Shown here: piece after piece, positions 32,400 through 40,860 of the stretch
Numbering within the stretch: position 1 is the first letter of the stretch
How the letters are laid out: every line of letters begins with the position of its first letter
Origin: JALYUA01 sp039933215
Lineage (GTDB): Bacteria > Acidobacteriota > Thermoanaerobaculia > UBA5066 > Gp7-AA6
Direction of reading: 5' to 3'
Length of the DNA: 64,000 nucleotides
NCBI GenBank assembly: GCA_039933215.1
Contig: JBDTOO010000008.1
Location: 12,663-76,662 of the forward strand
Position numbers and translations under genes: made by a program
Notes under the pieces: generated by a model
The model's database searches: none
Seen by the model: the letters and a program-made list of their open reading frames with translations, nothing else
Told to the model about the DNA's origin: nothing

Positions 32400-33269
32400 T
32401 CAGGCCTTCGGCTGCATGACCAGGGACATCTTGTCCTGAAAGGACTTCATCTTCGCCGGCCCGCGCATCGAGGAGATGGTCTTCTCGGTCTCCCGGATGA
32501 GGTCCCGGACGGCTTCGACGCCCCGGCCGCGGTCGATCTCGGTGAGAGCCTGTTTGTAAGGCCGGTCGAGGGCGGCGAGGCTCGATTCCCCGATCGCGAT
32601 CTCCGCCTCCTGCTTCACGCGGGTGCAGAGGATCATCAGGATCTTCTTCTCGTCGCCGAGCAGTGCGGCGCTCGCGGCGGACCCCGCGGCGGACCCCGCG
32701 GCGGACGGGGGAGCCGGCTGCCGGCTGCCGCTGTCGCGCGAGCGCATCTCCACGAGCCCCGCGGTCACGAGGCCGTAGAGGACCTTGGCCGTCTCGAACG
32801 AGGAGCTGTCCGAGGCGCGCGCGATCTCCTCGAGCGTTTTCTTCCCGTCGATGCGGATCGTGAGGTTCCACTCGAGAGGTGAGAGCGTCACGGGCTCCGC
32901 CGCGTTCCTCTGCACGAAGGTCGGCACGAACTCGACGCCGGGAATCTTCCGCGACAAAACCTTCCACTCGTCGAGGCGGCGCGCGGACTCCATGAGAAGG
33001 CTCGTATTGCTCTTGTCGATGGTCGCCGTTTCGGCTTCCTCGGACGGCGTGAACTGGAAGTCTCCGGAGTTCCAGATGGCGAGCGCGTACACGGCCTCTT
33101 CGCCCGTCAGGTCCCCCAGGCGGGCGTGCACCATCTGCCCGTTCTTCAGGTAGATGTAGCCGCGCTCGTTTCCCCGAACGAGCGTGAACATCCCCGTTTT
33201 CCCGGACACCGAAACGAGCTGGATGATGTCGGGGACGGGGAGTTCCTGGATCGAGCCCTGAAATGACAT
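32400..33269 (-). CDS. DUF4388 (PATAN-like) domain protein
   Basis: 289 residues. The DUF4388 domain is at about 1-95: MSFQGSIQELPVPDIIQLVS, then SGKTGMFTLVRGNERGYIYL, KNGQMVHARLGDLTGEEAV, and IWNSGDFQFTPSE. A winged-helix-like middle follows (about 125-175, IDGKKTLEEIARASD), then a Gly/Ala/Ser linker and a helical tail. Proteins of this kind often act with two-component, PilZ or type IV pili systems. TGC-TAGCAT lies 10 nt before the ATG, so a near-leaderless mRNA is likely. Confidence 0.88.
   Translation of the reverse strand: MSFQGSIQELPVPDIIQLVSVSGKTGMFTLVRGNERGYIYLKNGQMVHARLGDLTGEEAVYALAIWNSGDFQFTPSEEAETATIDKSNTSLLMESARRLDEWKVLSRKIPGVEFVPTFVQRNAAEPVTLSPLEWNLTIRIDGKKTLEEIARASDSSSFETAKVLYGLVTAGLVEMRSRDSGSRQPAPPSAAGSAAGSAASAALLGDEKKILMILCTRVKQEAEIAIGESSLAALDRPYKQALTEIDRGRGVEAVRDLIRETEKTISSMRGPAKMKSFQDKMSLVMQPKA
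32674..32706. repeat. 12-bp tandem repeat in the DUF4388 gene linker
   Basis: GCGGCGGACCCC repeated 2.75 times perfectly (plus-strand reading), encoding the GSAAGSAAGSAAS-type linker. In-frame copy-number variation would change linker length only. Confidence 0.85.
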
Positions 33270-33279
33270 GTGGGGGCGG

Positions 33280-33288
33280 ATGCTAGCA
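33280..33288 (-). promoter_or_regulatory. extended -10 of the DUF4388 gene
   Basis: TGC-TAGCAT on the minus strand, 10 nt before the ATG at 33269; no Shine-Dalgarno follows. Confidence 0.5.
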
Positions 33289-33356
33289 GGTGGCCGCGGC
33301 AGGCGGTAGGTGCCCCGGGAACGAGCCGGGCGGCGCCGGGGCGGGTCTTCCTCGCC

Positions 33357-33842
33357 TCACCGACTTCCGGCGCGCGGCCCCGCGTGCAGGTGGCAGATCG
33401 CGACCGCGAGCGCGTCGGCGGCGTCGATCGGCACCCGGCTTCTCTGCCGGGCGAGAAGCGACAGGACCATCGACCGGACCTGCGGTTTTTCGGCGTTTCC
33501 GTAGCCGACGAGCGCCTTCTTGACGAGCCGGGGCTCATACTCGAAGACGGGGACCGCGGACCGGGCGGCGGCGGCAAGAAGCACGCCCCGGGCGTGCGCG
33601 AGCTTGACGGTGGACGAGATGTTCTTCCCCGCGAAGACCGTCTCGACGGATACGGCCGACGGCCGGCAGTCCTCGATCAACTTCGCCGCGCGGGCGAACA
33701 GGAAGTCGAGCTTCTGGGCGAGGTCCATGGTGGACGGGGGCCGGAAGACTCCGCACGCTTCGAGGACGAGCCGGCCATCCTCGAAGAGGACGATCCCGTA
33801 GCCCGTGGCGATCGTACCCGGATCGAACCCGACGATTTTCAT
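33357..33842 (-). CDS. ruvC: Holliday junction resolvase RuvC
   Basis: 161 residues. The catalytic acids are visible: D7 in GFDPGT, E67 in SVETVF, and D140/D143 in PIDAADALAVAICH. RuvC cuts Holliday junctions symmetrically as a dimer. It follows yebC by 50 nt, the common yebC-ruvC order, but ruvA and ruvB are absent here. Confidence 0.97.
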   Translation of the reverse strand: MKIVGFDPGTIATGYGIVLFEDGRLVLEACGVFRPPSTMDLAQKLDFLFARAAKLIEDCRPSAVSVETVFAGKNISSTVKLAHARGVLLAAAARSAVPVFEYEPRLVKKALVGYGNAEKPQVRSMVLSLLARQRSRVPIDAADALAVAICHLHAGPRAGSR

Positions 33843-33892
33843 GGTGCGGCGCTTTCGGGCGGAGACCGGGAGAGGAAGGAGCCTGGAGGCAG

Positions 33893-34624
33893 TTATTCCG
33901 CTTCCTGGAAGTCGAAGTTCGCCCAGACGTGCTGCACGTCGTCGTGATCCTCGAGGGCCTCCATGAGCCGCATCATCTGATCCGCCTTGCGCGCGTCGAG
34001 CTCGACCTCCGTCGTCGGAATCATCGAGACCTCCGAGACCGCGAGGGGGATCTTGTGCTCCTCGAGGTGCGTCTTCACCGCGTTGAAGGCGTCGGGCTCC
34101 GTGACGACCTCGTGGTACTGCTCCGTCGTTCGCACGTCCTCCGCGCCGGCCTCGATCGCGGCCTCCATGACGGCGTCCTCGGTCGCCTTGTCCTTCTCGA
34201 TCGCGATGTATCCCTTCTTCTGGAAGAGGAACCGCACCGAGCCGGACTCGCTCAGATTGCCGCCATTCTTCGAGAAGATCGTGCGGATCTCCGGAAGGGT
34301 CCGGTTCTTGTTGTCGGTCATCGCCTCGATGAGGACCGCGACGCCTCCCGGCCCGTACCCCTCGAAGGTGATCTCCTCGTAGTTGACGCCCGGAAGCTCG
34401 CCCGTCCCGCGCTGCACGCCGCGCTTGATGTTGTCGGCGGGCATGTTGACCGCCTTGGCGTCGTCGATCGCCTTGCGGAGGCGCGGATTCGACTCGGGAG
34501 CGCCGCCGCCCAGGCGAGCCGCCATGGTGATTTCCTTGATCAGCTTCGTAAAGAGACGGCCCCGCTTGGCGTCCGCAGCGCCCTTCTTGTGCTTGATCGT
34601 GCTCCACTTGCTGTGGCCGGACAT
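33893..34624 (-). CDS. yebC: YebC/TACO1 family protein
   Basis: 243 residues. MSGHSKWSTIKHKKGAADAK, IKEITMAARLGGG, DDAKAVNMPADNI and FEGYGPGGVAVLIEAMTDNK are the family signature. YebC was named a transcription regulator (PmpR); recent work on relatives points to a role in translation of proline-rich stretches. GAGGAGA precedes the ATG, with TATAAT 29 nt upstream. The 177-nt divergent gap to the kinase gene holds both promoters. Confidence 0.97.
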   Translation of the reverse strand: MSGHSKWSTIKHKKGAADAKRGRLFTKLIKEITMAARLGGGAPESNPRLRKAIDDAKAVNMPADNIKRGVQRGTGELPGVNYEEITFEGYGPGGVAVLIEAMTDNKNRTLPEIRTIFSKNGGNLSESGSVRFLFQKKGYIAIEKDKATEDAVMEAAIEAGAEDVRTTEQYHEVVTEPDAFNAVKTHLEEHKIPLAVSEVSMIPTTEVELDARKADQMMRLMEALEDHDDVQHVWANFDFQEAE

Positions 34625-34653
34625 CGGATCTCCTCGTCGCTCCGAAAGGGGCG

Positions 34654-34659
34654 ATTATA
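34654..34659 (-). promoter_or_regulatory. -10 of yebC-ruvC
   Basis: TATAAT on the minus strand, 29 nt before the yebC ATG, with a normal Shine-Dalgarno between. A clear case of a leadered gene in this window. Confidence 0.6.
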
Positions 34660-34779
34660 TGGATCTCGGATCGCCAGAGCCATCGCTCGCGGGGCGGCGC
34701 GCCGGCCGTGCGGCCGCCTTTCTTCCCGCCGCGAGCAGCCGCCCGGCGGGCTCGGTCCCGATGCCGGACGGCGTGTTCC

Positions 34780-34788
34780 TGCTACAAT
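34780..34788 (+). promoter_or_regulatory. extended -10 of the kinase-TonB gene
   Basis: TGC-TACAAT ends 13 nt before ATG 34802; predicted leader about 6 nt, no Shine-Dalgarno. Confidence 0.5.
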
Positions 34789-34801
34789 TTGAGCACCGCC
34801 A

Positions 34802-37609
34802 ATGGCGAAAAAAGTACTGCTGATCGACTACGAGCCACGCTCGGTGGAACGCGTGCGGTCTCTCCTCGCCGAGCCGGACTATTCCGTCACGGTCGCGAAA
34901 GACGGCGAGGAAGGGATAGCCCTCTTCGGGGCCTCGTCGTTCGACACGGTGCTTCTCGCGGGCATGCTCCCGAGGCTGCCGAGCGCGGAAGTCATCCGCG
35001 AGATCCGGAGAAAGGGCGGCGCGACCGCTCCTCCGATCCTCCTCATGGTGTCCGGATACCACGGCACGAACCCGAAGGCGGACGCCCAGCGCGTCGGCGC
35101 CTTCGACATCGTGCCGCGCCCCTACACCGACGACGATTTCCGGGCGGCCGTTCAGAGCGCCGTCGAGTCGACGGACATGTCGGCGCGCACGATGCGGATC
35201 CCGACGGCCAGTCTCCGGGGCGGCGGCTCGAGTCTCACTTCCGAAGAGATCTTCTCGGACATCCTCGACGAGGTCTCCCACGATCCGCCGCCGAGGCCCG
35301 CCACCTCGCACGGAGGCGGCGGCAGCGCCGAGCAGGAAGTGGAGCGGCGGCTGCGCGACACCCTCTCCGGGATCCTGAGCAAAGGCGGCGGCGCCGAAAA
35401 GCCCGCCGCGCCTCCGCCTCCCGCCGGGGCGCGTTTCTCGACCGACGCGGACATCGACCGGATGATCTCGGACACCCTGTCGGGGATCAAGGTGCCTCCG
35501 AAGCCCCGTCCGGCGGCGCCCTCCGCTCCCTCGCCCGCGACGCCGCCGTCCTCCGCGTCGCTCACCCCGCCACGCGCGGTGCCCCCTTCATCCGCCCCGT
35601 TCCAATCGGCTTATTCGCCCGCGGCCGCCGTCGCGACGCCGCCGCCCTTCTCCGGAGGACGCACCTCTCCGTCCGGCTCGACGCGTGCGCCGGAGACCGC
35701 GCCGTCGCTCGCCTCGAGCGGCCCCGATCGGTTCGGGCAGTACGAGATTCTCGAGCGGATCGCGGCGGGCGGGATGGCGGAGCTGTCCAAGGCACGCCTC
35801 TCGGGCGTCGAGGGCTTCCAGAAGATCGTCGCGATCAAGAAGATCCTTCCGCACCTCGCCGACAACGACGAGTTCATCACGATGTTCGCGGACGAGGCCA
35901 AGCTCGCCGCCCAGCTGAACCATCCGAACATCGTGCACATCTTCGACCTCGGGAAGATCGAGGCCGGCGGTTACTTCATCGCCATGGAGTACGTGGACGG
36001 CCGGGACTTGCGGTCGCTCCTGCAGTCGGCCAGGGATCACGGCACGCCGCTTCCCGCACCGCTCGCGGTCTACGTAGCGTCGAAAGTGGCCGCCGCCCTC
36101 GACTACGCGCACCGGCGTCGCGACTCCGAGGCGCGGGAGCTGAACATCGTCCACCGGGACGTATCCCCTCCGAACATCCTCATCTCGTACGAGGGCGACA
36201 TCAAGCTCTGCGATTTCGGAATTGCCAAAGCGGCGTCCAAGGCGTCGCAGACGCAGTCGGGGGCGCTCAAGGGGAAGGTCCAGTACATGTCGCCCGAGCA
36301 GGCATGGGGCCGGCCCCTCGACCGCCGGAGCGACCTCTTTTCGCTCGGGAGCGTCCTCTTCGAGATGCTCACGGAGCAGAAGCTCTTCCGGGGCGACACG
36401 GACCTCTCGGTCCTGGAGAAGGTGCGCGCCGCGGAGGTCGTACCTCCGTCGTCCATCAACCCGGAGGTCACGAAGGCCCTCGACGTCGTCGTGTTGAAGG
36501 CCCTCGCGCGCGAGCCCGAAGACCGGTACGCGAACGCGTCCGACATGCTGAGGGACCTCGAAGCCGTCCTCTACTCATATTCGCCCGCGCCGGGCAGCGC
36601 CGATCTCGCGATCTACCTGCACCGGCTCCAGGCCGAGGAGGTCAACGCGCAGGAGTCGCAGGCGCGGGAGGCGGCGCCGATGCCGGAGGCCCCCGAGAAG
36701 AAGCGCAAGTCGAAGGGCGCGCCCGTCGCCCGCCGCGCGACGGCTCCCGGCGTCGTGATTCCTCCCGCCGTTCCGTTGCCGCCCGCTCCGAAGGCGAAGG
36801 AGCCCACGAACTCGGGCGTTTTCGGCGCTTTCTCCGCGAAGAAAATCGCCGCGGAGAAGAAGAACCGCCTTCCGCTGTACATCGCGATCGCCGTGGCCGT
36901 GGCCGCGCTCGCGGGCGTCGCCTGGTGGATGTCGAAGCGGGCGCCCGTCGCGGCGGCTCCCGTGAAAGCCACGCCGCTTCCGCTCGCCGCGCCGACCGCA
37001 GCCCCTCCGCCGCCTGCCGCCACGCCCGCTGCCGCGCCGGCCGACCCCAGGGCCATCGAGGAGGAGGTTCAGCGGCAGATCTCGGCTCGGAAGAAAGAGC
37101 TCCAGAAAGCGCTCGAAGCGCCGAAGCCATCGCCGCGCGAGGCGATTCCCGCCCGCAAGATCGAGGAGCCTCCGCCGGCGGCTGCCGTGCCGGTCAAAGA
37201 GACGGCTCCCGAGCCGACGGCCGCTCCCACGGTGCGGGAGGCTCCGCCCGAGCCGACCGTCGCGCCGGCTCCGCCCCCGCGTCCGGCTCCGAACCGCGAC
37301 GAGACGCTGCGCGGAGACCTCGTGGGGCCCGGGACCGGAGTCATCGAGCCGGCTCTTCTGAGCACACCCCGCGTCACCTACCCTCCGATCGCCCGCCAGC
37401 AGCGGCTGAGCGGAAAAGTCGTCGTCCTGGTGCTCGTCGACGAGGACGGGAAGGTCGAGGACGCGCGCCTCCAGCATGGGATTGCCTCGAAAACCGGAGT
37501 CAACGAGGCGGTCGTCCAGGCCGTGCGCGGATCGAAGTTCCGCGCCGCTTCGAAGAACGGGGTCGCGGTCAAAATGTGGCGGACCGTCGTCGTGGACGTC
37601 ACGCCCTGA
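34802..37609 (+). CDS. pseudo-receiver / Ser-Thr kinase / TM / TonB C-terminal fusion
   Basis: 935 residues. Residues 1-118 are a response-regulator receiver fold (KKVLLIDYEPRSVERVRSLL), but the phospho-acceptor position reads LLAGMLP, with A53 in place of Asp. A long Pro/Ala linker holds two DTLSGI repeats (186-228). The Ser/Thr kinase (314-590) has AAGGMAE, VAIKK (K346), HRDVSPPNIL (D453), DFG (471-473) and MSPEQAWG, so it looks active. A single helix (691-709) follows, then a Pro/Ala/Glu coiled spacer and a TonB C-terminal domain (about 855-935: RVTYPPIARQQRLSGKVVVL). Kinase inside, TonB domain in the periplasm. It precedes a btuFCD-like operon. Confidence 0.93.
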   Translation: MAKKVLLIDYEPRSVERVRSLLAEPDYSVTVAKDGEEGIALFGASSFDTVLLAGMLPRLPSAEVIREIRRKGGATAPPILLMVSGYHGTNPKADAQRVGAFDIVPRPYTDDDFRAAVQSAVESTDMSARTMRIPTASLRGGGSSLTSEEIFSDILDEVSHDPPPRPATSHGGGGSAEQEVERRLRDTLSGILSKGGGAEKPAAPPPPAGARFSTDADIDRMISDTLSGIKVPPKPRPAAPSAPSPATPPSSASLTPPRAVPPSSAPFQSAYSPAAAVATPPPFSGGRTSPSGSTRAPETAPSLASSGPDRFGQYEILERIAAGGMAELSKARLSGVEGFQKIVAIKKILPHLADNDEFITMFADEAKLAAQLNHPNIVHIFDLGKIEAGGYFIAMEYVDGRDLRSLLQSARDHGTPLPAPLAVYVASKVAAALDYAHRRRDSEARELNIVHRDVSPPNILISYEGDIKLCDFGIAKAASKASQTQSGALKGKVQYMSPEQAWGRPLDRRSDLFSLGSVLFEMLTEQKLFRGDTDLSVLEKVRAAEVVPPSSINPEVTKALDVVVLKALAREPEDRYANASDMLRDLEAVLYSYSPAPGSADLAIYLHRLQAEEVNAQESQAREAAPMPEAPEKKRKSKGAPVARRATAPGVVIPPAVPLPPAPKAKEPTNSGVFGAFSAKKIAAEKKNRLPLYIAIAVAVAALAGVAWWMSKRAPVAAAPVKATPLPLAAPTAAPPPPAATPAAAPADPRAIEEEVQRQISARKKELQKALEAPKPSPREAIPARKIEEPPPAAAVPVKETAPEPTAAPTVREAPPEPTVAPAPPPRPAPNRDETLRGDLVGPGTGVIEPALLSTPRVTYPPIARQQRLSGKVVVLVLVDEDGKVEDARLQHGIASKTGVNEAVVQAVRGSKFRAASKNGVAVKMWRTVVVDVTP

Positions 37610-37739
37610 TCCGGTCGCAACAATCCGCAGCGCCGGCCGGGGCGGCGCCGGGGTATTCTCGCGCCGGATGTGTCAAGCTTTCCGGGCCGACGACCCGGGG
37701 AAACCGTAGCAAGCAGGCCGGTCAGGAGGTCAACCGAGC

Positions 37740-37964
37740 ATGAGTCTTTCTCCGGATCAAAGGAAGTTCTACGAAAACACGCTGTCCGTGACGAAGCGTG
37801 AGATCAACGACCTGGAAGGGCTGATCCAGGAGGAGCTCGCGAAGGTGAAGGATCGCCTCGCCGAGCTTCAGAACGCGCAGAAAGCCGCGCGTCAGATGTA
37901 TGACGCCGCCTGCATGCGCCTCAGCATTCCGAACGATCTCGAAGAAGCCGAAGCCCAGGGCTGA
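37740..37964 (+). CDS. small coiled-coil protein
   Basis: 74 residues (MSLSPDQRKFYENTLSVTKR, then EINDLEGLIQEELAKVKDRL and QNAQKAARQMYDAAC). It is a helical, probable coiled-coil protein of unknown function, with AGGAGGT 9 nt before the ATG. It lies between the kinase-TonB and btuF genes. Soluble, acidic C-terminus. It could be a conserved lineage-specific protein; I cannot name the family. Confidence 0.75.
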   Translation: MSLSPDQRKFYENTLSVTKREINDLEGLIQEELAKVKDRLAELQNAQKAARQMYDAACMRLSIPNDLEEAEAQG

Positions 37965-37986
37965 TCCGCTTCGAGGTCGAGATCGG

Positions 37987-38997
37987 GTGACGCCGGGGCG
38001 CTCCCGCCGCGCCGGCCCCCGAGCGGCGCCCCGGGCGCAGCGCGGAAAGGACGCCGCCTCGTATTCGGGCGCGCGCACTCCACGCGCGCCCGATTACGCT
38101 CAAAGGCTGCCCCGCAGACACTACCCGGACGGACTTCTTGCCGGGCTCGCGGCGGGGGCCTTCCTCGTCGCGCTCGCTCTCGGGGCGCCGGCGTGCTCGC
38201 GACGCTCCGCGCCGCCTTCCCCCGCCCCCGCCCCCGCCTCCCTCGCGGCGCGCGTCGTCTCGCTCGCCCCGAATCTGACCGAGATCGCTTTTGCCGTCGG
38301 CGCCGGAGAACGGCTCGTCGGCGTCTCGGATTTCTCCGACTATCCGCCCGCGGCGCTCGCGATCCCCCGGGTCGGCGGCGTCGACGTCAGCGCGGAGAGG
38401 ATCGCTTCGCTCCATCCGGACCTGGTCCTCGCGAGCGGCGACGGAGGGAGCATCCGGGGAGCGGCGTCCGCCCTCGCGTCGTCCGGCGTTCCCGTGCTGG
38501 CTGTCTCCACCACGTCGCTCGACGAGGTCCTCGCGGCGATCCGCGTCGTCGGCGCCCGGCTGGGCCGTGCCGAAGCGGCAGACGAGCTCGCCCGCCGCCT
38601 CGACGCGCGGCGGCGCGCGGTGGCCGCGAAGACCGCGGGCGCGCGGCGGCCTCGCGCGATCCTCCTCGTATGGCCGGATCCCCCTCAGGCGGCCGGCGGA
38701 AGGACGTTCTTGGACGACGTGCTGTCCCGCGCCGGCGCCGACAACCTCGTGGGCGGGCGCCCCGGCTGGCCGGTGCTGTCGTCCGAATGGCTCGCCACGG
38801 CTCCGATCGAAGTGGTGGTCGTGCCGGACTCGCCGGGAAACCGGCCGGTGTTCGACCGCTCGTTTTCTACCGGTCCGCTTTCCCGCGGACGCGTGAAGGC
38901 CGCGCGCATCGTTCGGGTCGACGAATCCGTGTTGACTCGCCCCGGGCCCCGCGTCTTCGACGCGCTGGAATCCCTGGCGGCGGATCTTCCGCGATGA
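37987..38997 (+). CDS. btuF: BtuF/FecB-like periplasmic binding lipoprotein
   Basis: A cobalamin- or siderophore-type ABC binding protein. The mature domain reads RVVSLAPNLTEIAFAVGAGE, LVGVSDFSDYPPAALAIPRV, GGVDVSAERIASLHPDLVLA and DNLVGGRPGWPVLSSEWLA. A hydrophobic leader ends in LGAPACS, a loose lipobox. GTG 37987 is the only in-frame standard start near it, but that puts about 40 repeat-encoded residues before the leader, so the true start is uncertain. First gene of the btuFCD string (ATGA, then GTGA overlaps). The ligand, B12 or an iron chelate, cannot be told from sequence. Confidence 0.85.
   Translation: MTPGRSRRAGPRAAPRAQRGKDAASYSGARTPRAPDYAQRLPRRHYPDGLLAGLAAGAFLVALALGAPACSRRSAPPSPAPAPASLAARVVSLAPNLTEIAFAVGAGERLVGVSDFSDYPPAALAIPRVGGVDVSAERIASLHPDLVLASGDGGSIRGAASALASSGVPVLAVSTTSLDEVLAAIRVVGARLGRAEAADELARRLDARRRAVAAKTAGARRPRAILLVWPDPPQAAGGRTFLDDVLSRAGADNLVGGRPGWPVLSSEWLATAPIEVVVVPDSPGNRPVFDRSFSTGPLSRGRVKAARIVRVDESVLTRPGPRVFDALESLAADLPR
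38025..38104. repeat. REP-like dispersed palindrome, copy B (inverted)
   Basis: Inverted copy of 29532-29610, with the same CGTATTCGGGC/GCCCGAATACG palindrome apart from one mismatch in one arm. It lies upstream of btuF's hydrophobic leader, within the predicted N-terminal coding frame if the GTG 37987 start is real. Confidence 0.85.
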
Positions 38998-39965
38998 GGC
39001 GAGGCCGGCCGATGCTCTGGCTCGCCGCGGGGCTCCTCCTCGCGGTGTGCGTCCTCTGCGGGCTCGCGTTCGGAGGAGTCCGCCTGTCGTTTTCGGATCT
39101 CTGGTCCGGCGCAGGACCGGCGGGTCAGGAGGCGCGTCTCATCGCGTCGCTGCGGTTCCCGCGGGTGCTGCTCGCGGCGCTGGTCGGCGGCTCCCTTGCG
39201 CTCGCCGGCGCGTCGCTCCAGGCGCTCCTGAAGAATCCGCTCGCCGATCCGTTCCTGCTCGGCACGTCCGGCGGAGCGGCCGCGGGCGCCGCGCTCGCGA
39301 CGCTCGCGGGGATCTCGCCGCTTCTTTCGCCGGGCGCGGCGTTCGCCGGAGCCGCCGTTTCCTCCGCCGCCGTGGCGTCTCTCGCCCGCCGCGGGGGCCG
39401 CCTCGACCTCCAGCGGCTCCTGCTCGCCGGACTCATCGCGAACGCGTTCTTCTCGGCGGTGCTGCTCGGCGTCTTCTCCCTCGCGTCGAGCGAAGCCGCC
39501 CGGTCGATGCTGTTCTGGATGATGGGAAGCCTCGCCGACGCGTCGCCCGCGAAGCTCCTCGCCCTTCTGCCCTACGCGGTGTCGGGCGCGGCCGTGCTGC
39601 TTCTTTCCGCGTCGAGGTTGAACCTGTTCGCCGTCGGCGAGGAGAACGCGGCCGCGCTCGGCGTGAACACCGAACGATCCAAGGCGCTCGTGTTCCTCGC
39701 GGCGTCCCTGCTGACCGGCGCGGCCGTGGCCTTCGCCGGCGTCATCGGATTCGTCGGCCTCCTCGTGCCGCACGCCGCGCGAGCGGTGGTCGGCAACGAC
39801 CAGAGGCTCCTCCTCCCTCTTTCGGCGATCACGGGAGCGGCCCTGCTCGTGGCGGCGGACGCCGCGTCCCGGTTCGCCGCCGCTCCGACCGAGCTGCCGA
39901 TCGGCGCCGTCACGGCCGCGATCGGCGCGCCGCTCTTCGCATGGCTCCTCCTCCGTAACCCGTGA
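38994..39965 (+). CDS. btuC: FecCD/BtuC-type ABC permease
   Basis: 323 residues, about ten membrane helices. RFPRVLLAALVGGSLALAGA, LQALLKNPLADPFLLGTSGG, and FVGLLVPHAARAVVGNDQRL are the FecCD family signatures; the last contains the cytoplasmic coupling helix. ATGA overlap with btuF; the stop overlaps the ATPase GTG. A vitamin B12 or iron-siderophore importer. Confidence 0.96.
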   Translation: MRRGRPMLWLAAGLLLAVCVLCGLAFGGVRLSFSDLWSGAGPAGQEARLIASLRFPRVLLAALVGGSLALAGASLQALLKNPLADPFLLGTSGGAAAGAALATLAGISPLLSPGAAFAGAAVSSAAVASLARRGGRLDLQRLLLAGLIANAFFSAVLLGVFSLASSEAARSMLFWMMGSLADASPAKLLALLPYAVSGAAVLLLSASRLNLFAVGEENAAALGVNTERSKALVFLAASLLTGAAVAFAGVIGFVGLLVPHAARAVVGNDQRLLLPLSAITGAALLVAADAASRFAAAPTELPIGAVTAAIGAPLFAWLLLRNP

Positions 39966-40774
39966 GCGACGCACCGGCTCTCCTCGAAGCGCGGCGGCTC
40001 GAGGCCTCCTACGGGCCGAACGCCGCGCTGCGCGGACTCGACGCGGCGATACCGGCGGGAGAGATCGTCGCCGTGCTCGGGGAGAACGGGTCGGGGAAGT
40101 CCACGCTCCTGAAGGTCATCTCCCGCATCGTCCCGCCGGCCGCGGGCGAGATCCTGCTGGACGGCGTCCCGATCGGGAGCCTGCCGAGGCGCGAGACCGC
40201 GCGGCGCATCGCCTACGTGCCGCAGAGCGCCGAGCTCGTCTTTTCGATCCGCAGCCTCGACCTCGTCCTCCAGGGCCGGGCTCCCTATGCACGGGGATTC
40301 TCCGCGGATTCGGACGAAGATCGGAGGCGCGCCCTCGAGGCGATGCGGGCGTGCGACGTGGAGGGCCTCGCGGATCGCGACGCGGCCGCTCTCTCCGGCG
40401 GAGAGCGCCGCCGTGTCTTCCTCGCGCGCGCCCTCGCCCAGGAGGCGTCCATCTGGCTTCTCGATGAGCCCACCGCCGGGCTCGATCCGCGCCACCGCTT
40501 CCAGTTCCTCGAGGCGCTGACGCGCGAGCATCGGGCGCGCCGCACGACGGTCCTCCTCGTGACCCATGAGATCGAGCTCGCCGCGGAGCTCGCCGATCGG
40601 ATCATCCTGCTGCGGGACGGACGGGCGCTCGCTTCGGGCCCGCCCGCGGAGGCGCTGACCCGCGAATCGATCCGGGAGGCCTTCGCGGTCGACGCCCGGG
40701 TGGACCACTACCCCGGGGGCCGTCCCCGCGTCCGGCTGGAGGCCGCGGCCCCCGGGCGAGGTCCCGGCGCCTGA
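39962..40774 (+). CDS. btuD: FecE/BtuD-type ABC ATPase
   Basis: 270 residues. Walker A GENGSGKST (40-48), Q-loop YVPQSAEL, signature LSGGERRRVFLARAL, Walker B IWLLDEPTAGLD, H-loop VTHEIELAA. It ends with an Ala/Pro/Gly-rich tail. GTGA overlap with btuC. It powers the btuFC importer. Confidence 0.96.
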   Translation: MSDAPALLEARRLEASYGPNAALRGLDAAIPAGEIVAVLGENGSGKSTLLKVISRIVPPAAGEILLDGVPIGSLPRRETARRIAYVPQSAELVFSIRSLDLVLQGRAPYARGFSADSDEDRRRALEAMRACDVEGLADRDAAALSGGERRRVFLARALAQEASIWLLDEPTAGLDPRHRFQFLEALTREHRARRTTVLLVTHEIELAAELADRIILLRDGRALASGPPAEALTRESIREAFAVDARVDHYPGGRPRVRLEAAAPGRGPGA

Positions 40775-40860
40775 TCCCTCGCCCGACCCCCGGCGCCGTT
40801 CCGGCGAGGTCCCGGCGACCCCGGGCCCCGCGCCCCGCGCGATAGGATTCCCCTCCCAAC

